A stretch of 27,747 nucleotides of DNA from DAISIL01 sp036822015 (GTDB taxonomy: Bacteria > Bacteroidota > Bacteroidia > Cytophagales > Bernardetiaceae): the NCBI GenBank assembly GCA_036822015.1, contig DAISIL010000044.1, positions 1 through 27,747 on the forward strand, in the 5' to 3' direction. Shown here one piece after another: positions 27,401 through 27,747 of the stretch. Positions within the stretch are counted from its first letter, which is position 1, and each line of letters starts with the position of its first letter. The translations under genes and the position numbers were made by a program. The notes under the pieces are model-generated. The model was not told the DNA's origin. It made no database searches and saw only the letters and a list, made by a program, of their open reading frames with translations.

Positions 27401-27747
27401 GGCAGGACTAACCAGTAGCGTAGCATTCATCGTATCACGGCTCACACAACCAGCCGCCATATCCGTTACGACGGCGATGATGGAGTAGCGCGTTGTACGG
27501 TTATTTTGGGACTGAACGTTTGCCGTCAAGACCGAATCCGTGCCGATAAGCGTTGTTGTGCTAGCTACTGTATCCACCAAAAACCACTGATAACCCACGT
27601 TGGTAACAGCAGCATAAGCCGCATTGTAGGCCGAAAGGTTCACGGGAGCCTCCGTATCGCAGAGCGTAAGATCAGGCCCGATATTGACGGGCGGGTTAGC
27701 TCGGAACGTAATCCTGATCGTATCGCGGCCCACACAACCCGAAGCCG
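9095..27747 (-). CDS. Giant T9SS-secreted Ig-like repeat adhesin (5' end outside window)
   Basis: 6,216 codons are visible, ending with TAA at 9097-9095. A GTG at 27733-27731 is not a start, because the codons before it (A-S-G-C) continue the typical end of a repeat domain. The visible protein, over 600 kDa, has about 68 Ig/PKD-like domains of roughly 85-95 residues. A typical domain reads: a strand with LPDT, Cys-Asp-x-x-Gly-Asp, a Leu-Asn-Ala strand, HPSH, YxWxxNG, a DRS or VRS turn, YxYxVxVTD, and a second Cys followed by RDTTxVIY and a proline linker. Domains 1-50 form three super-repeats; about 18 more divergent domains follow. The last 103 residues are a CHU_C/type B sorting domain. It is predicted to be secreted by T9SS and anchored at the surface as a long filament. 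SprB-like adhesion or gliding is possible, but the ligand is unknown. Lysine is almost absent. No signal peptide is visible because the start lies outside the window. Confidence 0.93.
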   Translation of the reverse strand, partial: ASGCVGRDTIRITFRANPPVNIGPDLTLCDTEAPVNLSAYNAAYAAVTNVGYQWFLVDTVASTTTLIGTDSVLTANVQSQNNRTTRYSIIAVVTDMAAGCVSRDTMNATLLVSPAVNLPDTVRFCEGDGTALNALQPTHGAGIVYNWFINGGVVALPLGAQPQLTLTLLPGDQAPQTYNYQVQVTDINNGCFVRDTTIAIFNRVPVVNLPDTLRRCDLEQPPLVLNATDAGGSNLRYQWFRNGAPTAITTPTYTVRDTATNLMTTNFTYRVQITDTTTNCTRADSTVVILDPSPRVNLPDTIRRCDSEGNIVLNGTAQTQGTVSYQWFLNGIDIGTGGASPTYTVAVRSQNNQPTTYVYTLAVVDNQTLCSTFDTTVVIYSPNPTANLPTGPLQRCDSEGNLRLSAYAPTNLPTTVYNWFVNGALQPVFDSVFTFTQRSVGGVPTTYDIRLRMRYPSTGCAFEDTLRVVQNPDPIVALPDSIILCDVQGDTTLNAAHPSHSASFTYQWLRNGVVIANQTSATLTIQALNTSDTAVYQVIVRDTTGCQTRDTTTVIYNALPVNQSIDTILRCDSEGDLTLSVFNPIYPPSVVYSWTRDGVPFSTSATITVTDRSQFVVPNTYRMYTYVATIRDTITGCQTTATRRVRYFPDPLARANPDTTRVCQGTVDSVAFDSNPNGLFNSTSVVYQWFVNGNLVKQGADSSRYVLRGFNGATPDTTIIRVTARDTTGCTSADTAVVIYTPIPVQTLADTVFQCDASGDLILNATSPQHTPATAYTWFRNGVQVGTGATLTVSDRSQFFDSTRYVYTVLMRDTLAGCQNRDTTQVIYFPSPFIPIQDTTFVCGSGSTTLNALHFSHDVAYTSYEWYVNGVLTIPQSATASSFTTGPLATTPPDTTYYQYRLIIRDSRRGCLSDDTLFVGAAPGPLVSMPDTITRCDAEGDTTILANVANYTAGTTFRWFRNGVQQADTDSLIAVTDRSVGGVPTTYTYVVAVTDANNCTVRDTTRVIYLPTPVVSLPDTLRLCDADGNTQLNAAHPSHSPQATYQWLRNGAAIPGGTNALLPIVGVRSNGIAPDTSVYRVQVTDNTSCPSATAQTVVIYYPNPTVSLSPNVTACDATGNVTLNAFDANFGNFAQYQWFRNGILQAVTSATYTVTDRSDGINPITYQFVVVVTDTRNNCQTRDTSNVTYHPQPVVSLPDTLLRCDAEGDTLLSASHPSHTASTTYTWTLNGNPLPATASTLSVDVRSQGGQPTTYTYAVLVTSGAGCTNRDTTTVIYTPPATVTLPDTIRVCDAEGDTILRAANATHGSFTRYAWQRNGVALAGQTSSTLTVTERSSNAQPDTTTFVVTVSDPTGCPDVRDTSVVIYFPNPIVTLGRDTALCVSAGSLTISGTSSVSGTTVAYQWSELTGGTLNPIVGATGTSYTIAPFVVQPTQPVSRTYVLQATDTRNACAGRDTITVTYFALPPVNLGPDRTVCENQNPIVVSAFDPIHTQMGAVSYQWTLIDVAASTTSIVGTSATLTTTLTTQNTQTTNYILIARVEEPSANCTNSDTLRLDIEPSPIVSLPDTVAFCEGDGTTLNALHPSHSPSITYNWFVNGGVVALPQGAQPQLLLTLLPGDQAPRTYTYVVQVTDPANGCFARDTTIARFNRVPRPNLPDTIRRCDQTLPALVLNATDAGGSNLRYQWFRNGSPTPITTPTYTVSDTAINLTTTTFTYRVQVTDTLTNCTTTDSTVVILDPSPRVSLPDTLRLCDADGDTTLNATAQAQGAVSYQWFLNGIDIGTGGVSPTYRVQVRSQNNQPTTYVYTVAVRDAATLCTTFDTTVVIYSPTPAANLPDGIVRRCDAEGDFRLSAYAPTNSASTTYAWFVNDVLQATATDSVFVFTGRSQGNAPTSYRVRVLLSNGGCTFTDSTTLIYSPNPAVNLPDSIVVCEVAGAQVLDAFAPTHGASVTYQWFRNDTLLVGQSSASITIQPQIGTNVYRVVVRDTTGCQTADTTRVSYRPQPLVAVPTQTIFRCDADGDLTLSIADPSHPGSVVYEWRRNGVLFATSPTITVTDRSEFVIPNDYRTNVYTVLLRDTLTGCTASATRSVKYFPAPYAQLSPDTTRICEGATSTVSFNTNPNGLFNSPAVVYRWFVDNALVRQGADSSTYTLSGVFVGAVPRTFVVRVEVQDTSGCVNADTALVIYTPNPLPVLSDTVNQCDAAGDLVLNAASPQHTPTTAYTWFRNGVQVGTGATLTVTDRSQFLDSTRYVYTVLMRDTLSGCESRDTTNVIYYPTPFNPVPDTTIVCGSGSAVFNALHFSHDVAYTTYEWYANNVLVVAASPTASTFSTGSLTTTPPDTTYFTYRVIIRDSRSGCFSDNTLIVGVSPGPFVRMPDTLVRCDAAGDTTLTARVSNFAPGTTFRWFRNGALQASTDSTIAITDRSVGNVPTSYRYVVEVTDANACTVRDTTLVIYTPSPVVSLPDTLRLCDAEGNTQINAGHPTHSPFTTYTWRGTNGQIIAGETGAILPIVGVRSNGITPDTSRYQVEIGSTGTCPSVTAQTVVIYYPNPTVTLPSTISTCDADGDLTLNAFNANTGNFAQYQWFKDGVLQPVTGATYTITDRSNGNSPATYQVIVAVTDTRNNCQTRDTTSITYHPQPLVAALPDTIIRCDDSGDLLLNAAHPSHTASTTYAWTLDGNPLPATTPTLTVTVRSQNGQPTNYLYEVRVTSAASCTTSSSVLVIYTPPVAVSLPDTVRLCNSEGDTLLNAAHPSQGFFTSYAWFRNGVLVAGQVSRTLRVTERALTNLPDTTIFVVQASDTTACPAARDTTVVIYYPVPTANLGNDTTLCISSGPLTLTALTNGQGTGVSYQWTELIGGAISPIMGETSLTYTVPVPLNVPAGGAVSRDFVFLAMDATRSCSGRDTVRVTYIGDPLVRLGKDTTLCVSAGSLTINATATAAPTISYQWATLTGGALSPIAGATATSYTVSPFVVPAGSSVSQTYVLTATDSRGTCTGQDTLTVTYIGSPSVALGRDTTLCVSDGNLTISATATAAPTISYQWATLTGGVLSPIAGATATSYTVIPFVVGAGAAASQTYVLTATDSRSDCLTRDTIQVTYVGNPVANLGPDVTICDIEAPVTFSAFDANFAAATTPTYTWTLLDPVANTATVIGNAATISVFVQSQNGQTTTYPLIVEVGDVQSNCIARDTVNIRVLVSPRVSLPDTVAFCAGDGTILNAGDASHGANIAYNWFINGAPVALPQGGQPVLPLTLLPGDQAPQTYQYVVRVVDTNNGCVVNDTSIAIFNRVPQFNLPDTLQQCDLATPLVLDATDAGGNNLRYEWFRDGVAEAVNTPTYTVRDTALNLNTTVRTYSVRVTDTLTNCSRSATTVVLIAPTPRVSIPDTIRVCDSQGDTLIYAGAPSHRPTVVYQWFRDGIDIGTGGNLDTIPVTVRSQSNQTTSYVYVVAVRDTATLCTGFDTTVVIYSPNPSVNLPETLIRRCDTEGDVVLNAFNPSNEANVSYQWTINGALQPTTAASFTFGLRSQGGVPTTYVVGVRAFNPLTGCDDRDSVTIIYDPVPVVSLQNSITLCDAQGDTLLNAYDPSHSPSFTYEWYQNGVLIVGATDSVLNISGLNSGGTSDTTGFRVIVRDTTGCFASDTATIIYNTDPLVNNSIDTIFRCDTEGDLVLDVSDPAHSASVTYAWTRNGVNFSSNASITVTDRSEFVPAPTNDYRIYTYSVLIQDALTGCSTSATRLVKYFPAPLARAIPDTTRLCQGDLDSLVFDSNPNGLANSASVTYAWFVDGVLAQAGENASRFTLRDRFVGNARDTIVVRVEVQDTSTCVSADTAVVIYSPLPEQTLVDVVSQCDDAGDVILNALSPQHSPSTTYTWFRNGAQVGTGASLTVTDRSVAFDSTRYTYVVLMEDTQTGCQNSDTVSVIFYPRPFQPIADTVFTCGSGSALLDASHFSHDTLYTRYEWYQDGALVVAESATASTYSTGTLTTTDPDTTYYAFGILIRDIRNGCTAQADFLVGVAPGPLVSMPDTILRCDAEGDTSIVATIANFDPGMTLRWTKDGVLQASTSTTIAVTDRSVGNVPTSYRYILEVTDANGCTVNDTTLVIYTPAPAVSLPDTIRVCDSEGDTLLNANDPTHNPFTTYTWLANGVQVAGQTGAILPITTRSNGLTPDTTRYQVIVGDPTTCPTATAAVTVIYFPSPSFSLTPTIAACDSDPNVVLNAYDPNVGTFAQYQWFQDGILQATTDSVFVVTDRSNGATPVTYQIDVIVTDTRNGCQTLDTTNVTYAPAPVVALPDTLLRCDLEGDTLLNAFQPTHSASVTYTWTLNGVTLPTTTPTLTVDVRSQGGAPANYTYIVTVADTFACTTADTTVVIFTPPPAVTLPDTIRVCDAEGNLTLNASHPTHNLLTQYTWSRNGVVLAGQTSATLTVTDRSLAGRPDTTVYAVRVSDATTCPDASATSVVIYYPSPVVALPADLTRCISEGNLALSATATAAPTISYQWATLESGALVPIVGATTTSFTVVPPSLALGATQTTTYVFTATDSRNVCTARDTIAVTHIGSPAVDPIPDQVLCVSSGSTTVSASVTAAPTVSYQWFNLDGSNTLSPMAGATGTTLAVTPTTLAAGEAATQTFVFVATDAQTNCAARDTVQITYIGDPVAVVGPDVTICFSEFANGPLVLNGTASTSGTTISYQWFTVGFFGNTPIAGATSPTLSITPTAFPLPGTSLTTTYVLQVTDSRGGCSSQATIRTVYLGNALATIRGNETRCNGEPITYNANSLNLNPATTVYDWFVDGVQVVTGSSSSTFTFTGAATGGVSRTYQIIARATDANTNCGTQDTATVTYLPGPLAQILTPPQTICGPQDVPVLANTTGNDPAATYTWTGYFGTLTGPSVTLPPPNPLTTNATFTVTLTVTDPASGCANVTELPLIFGPIPTTVLPTNPNECLGSTLTLNADPNAVNLASVQYQWTRNGVVVQTGASSTYQIQIPNAPTTISVVATDQITGCSSSRTTQINPIALPLTVNLPDFGRCDSDGDTTLNALHPSHTAATRYQWFLNGTPLGGETRPTLNVVGIRSLNAAPTTYTFVVAVTDPNTTCTAFDTAQITYYPVPVLNFEEGSRIFTCAVDGDVTLDASHPTHWGALSYVWWSNALLGNNTPALGPVLTIPVETFTSGSPVADITLEISDGQFGCNTSVYFELAFEPNPAVRGLPEDTTLCLNQGDLTLTGTVNFEVNPDVTYTWYDAAGIVVGSSPSLVVTAPTSLATGAVDVQNFVLEIESLQTGCVGTANTTVRYLPEPVAGITASATRACVSGTAPTLDARDATHDANVTYRWEIRDQNNSVVDVLTTPTITATIPTFTQDSVRYTYLLQVGRQGINGCVTSSSATVTFYQNPTLNLGNDTTICVGDVLVLDASNAPLATQFVWSFNGTPISGATSPTLSVTQTGTYRLQVTDNSGACSAVDEIAVRVEPIPAFEVRGHNPQTGTCQTTDTLELQVTNITNFEVIWTGPGVVSVAENRLRAIVNQTGTYQITVRNPLTGCASTTTQQVVFNTVPVIDLGQDRSTCAGADGITLAGAHPSHEAGATYAWTENGTAIAGATSSTITVNTLGTNTYGLTVTNPSGCASSAAVVVTINPNPDIAISGSGSPTCETEQLLQATGQLNGLDLAWILSGDTVARQAEYVATVSGEYTLFGRNPQTGCTASATISVIFNPGVVANLPAAQTLCESSSLTLDAADPSHLASNTTYTWRFLAPDGATELASGESSTLTLTQDIFNNYQENLVEVIVTNTLTGCTGRDTTSVTFNRQAAAVAIDDAVICTGATATLNATGAVGASFAWYPEGQSGDTLSTTPILEVSPLSTTRYVLAIDPGNACETITTGATVTVNVPPSFALTQSPNVSAVCAGTTVTLNITASGSPTFLWSTGSTSGSIEVVPTQDQTTYFVEVTSAEGCATQGSITVRTVGQEPLTRTDVLCEGTPVAIGQVSRYAEATYLWEDGFTGATRTVETSGTYILTTTVGNCASTQSYTTDYRPIPKDSVLLEKYNFCFDREAFPDTAYVLTAQVSNANANDVYFFEWTNENGSLESRFPDFEPQEAGTYYLRIRSQVGCESLDTVTITGNCPPRIFVPDAFTPNNDGNNDVFELFGDHIRNLRLEIYNRWGEVIYILEKDDLNKVSQDEWWNGRHRNFGEMYPPGVYQWTLEYGTTAAPRRPIRQSGRVVLVR
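9407..14086 (-). other. Membrane-proximal stalk of divergent Ig-like domains
   Basis: Between the super-repeats and the sorting domain lie about 18 Ig-like segments that do not follow the 16-domain order. Early ones still resemble the array (first-Cys motifs VLCVSSGS near 14030-14075, TICFSEFANG near 13745-13790). Later ones drift (ETRCNGEP, QTICGPQD, NECLGST, TTICVGDV, STCAGADG, PTCETEQ, TLCESSS, VICTGATA, AVCAGTT). They look like ordinary unlinked CHU_C-associated Ig domains. The last part before the sorting domain (about 9407-9650) has YNFCFD and YYLRIRSQVGC and seems to be a final Ig-like module. Confidence 0.75.
14087..18445 (-). repeat. Super-repeat copy C: 16 Ig-like domains, 1,453 residues
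   Basis: Copy C starts at VGNPVANLGPDVTICD and repeats the domain order of copies A and B: GPD-type, CAGDGT, the DAGGNNLRYEWF domain, IDIGTGG, ETLIRRCD, ITLCD, SIDTIFRCD, CQGDLDS with NPNGL, SPQHSPSTTYTWFRNG, CGSGS with HFSHD, SMPDTILRCD, the TTYTW/TRSNG domain, AACDSDPN, the LLRCD domain, TLPDTIRVCDAEGN, and a final TRCISEGN domain. Successive domains start near 18440, 18150, 17870, 17610, 17335, 17065, 16795, 16510, 16230, 15965, 15690, 15430, 15150, 14890, 14620 and 14360. Confidence 0.88.
18446..19009 (-). repeat. Tandem 282-bp duplication of one Ig-like domain
   Basis: Two consecutive 94-residue domains occupy 18728-19009 and 18446-18727. Both contain TATAAPTISYQWATLTGG, LSPIAGATATSYTV, QTYVLTATDSR and DTTLCVS. 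A 40-base stretch at 18553-18592 is identical to 18835-18874, exactly 282 bases apart. These are the closest neighbouring domains I found in the array and look like a recent duplication. Confidence 0.9.
18446..23359 (-). repeat. Super-repeat copy B: 18 Ig-like domains, 1,638 residues (two extra)
   Basis: Copy B starts at FALPPVNLGPDRTVCE (Phe codon 23359-23357). It runs through the same 16 domain types as copies A and C, then carries two additional domains of the last type (18446-19009). Approximate domain starts are 23350, 23055, 22785, 22520, 22245, 21985, 21725, 21450, 21170, 20905, 20620, 20370, 20090, 19820, 19550, 19285, 19009 and 18727. The 567-base excess over copy A (4914 against 4347) is accounted for by the two extra domains. 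Confidence 0.88.
23360..27706 (-). repeat. Super-repeat copy A: 16 Ig-like domains, 1,449 residues
   Basis: Copy A starts at FRANPPVNIGPDLTLCD (Phe codon 27706-27704) and ends with the domain beginning TLGRDTALCVSAGS. Approximate domain starts are 27700, 27400, 27130, 26865, 26600, 26320, 26070, 25795, 25510, 25255, 24975, 24710, 24440, 24170, 23905 and 23640. Each domain resembles the domain at the same position in copies B and C more than its own neighbours. For example, position 10 always has CGSGS, an HFSHD motif and YEWY. The 41 bases upstream (27707-27747) encode CVGRDTIRIT, which matches the end of a position-16 domain, so the array continues outside the window. Confidence 0.88.

Noticed and set aside
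14087..27706. CRISPR-like or intergenic DNA repeats
   Set aside because: The periodic sequence is wholly within one open reading frame, with units of about 260-290 bases that encode Ig-like domains. There are no short identical repeats with unique spacers.
27731..27733. GTG as the start codon of the giant gene
   Set aside because: The codons upstream remain open and encode the normal end of an Ig-like domain (ASGC before VGRDTI). There is no signal peptide after it. It is an internal Val.

Overview
The window looks like chromosomal DNA of a gliding or surface-adhesive member of the Bacteroidota. The evidence is a type IX secretion (T9SS) type B sorting domain, tandem CHU_C-associated Ig/PKD-like domains, TAnnTTTG-type promoter elements, little sign of Shine-Dalgarno sequences, and a response regulator with the helix-turn-helix (HTH) variant common in this phylum. 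The domain style resembles Cytophagales/Saprospirales, but I cannot fix the genus. All five genes I can support are on the minus strand, so they read from high to low coordinates. I see no tRNA, rRNA, CRISPR array or insertion sequence, and no gene-free stretch longer than about 155 bases.

Layout in direction of transcription. (1) 27747-9095: the 3' part of a giant surface-protein gene, 6,216 codons visible with the start outside the window. It is a chain of about 68 Ig-like domains ending in a T9SS type B sorting domain. The first 50 domains form a higher-order repeat: a 16-domain unit of about 1,450 residues occurs three times, the middle copy carries two extra domains, and the window edge shows the tail of another such domain upstream. 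(2) 8987-7056: a 643-residue cytoplasmic signalling protein with a cyclic-nucleotide-binding-like domain, a CBS pair and a DUF294 nucleotidyltransferase. (3) 6985-6146: a response regulator with REC, coiled-coil and LuxR-like HTH regions, followed by an intrinsic terminator. (4) 5992-2462: a 1,176-residue secreted protein with a MopE-like Asp-rich motif, three related uncharacterised modules, a CARDB-like region and six Ig-like domains, but no visible sorting domain. (5) 2450 to the left edge: a secreted glycine-rich and Ig-like protein, 816 codons visible, starting 11 bases after gene 4.

Two regulatory genes therefore sit between a giant adhesin and a two-gene exoprotein operon. A plausible but unproven reading is a surface-adhesion locus with its own intracellular signal input. 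The strongest unusual signal is the hierarchical repeat in the giant protein, together with its near absence of lysine and its regular two-cysteine pattern per domain.
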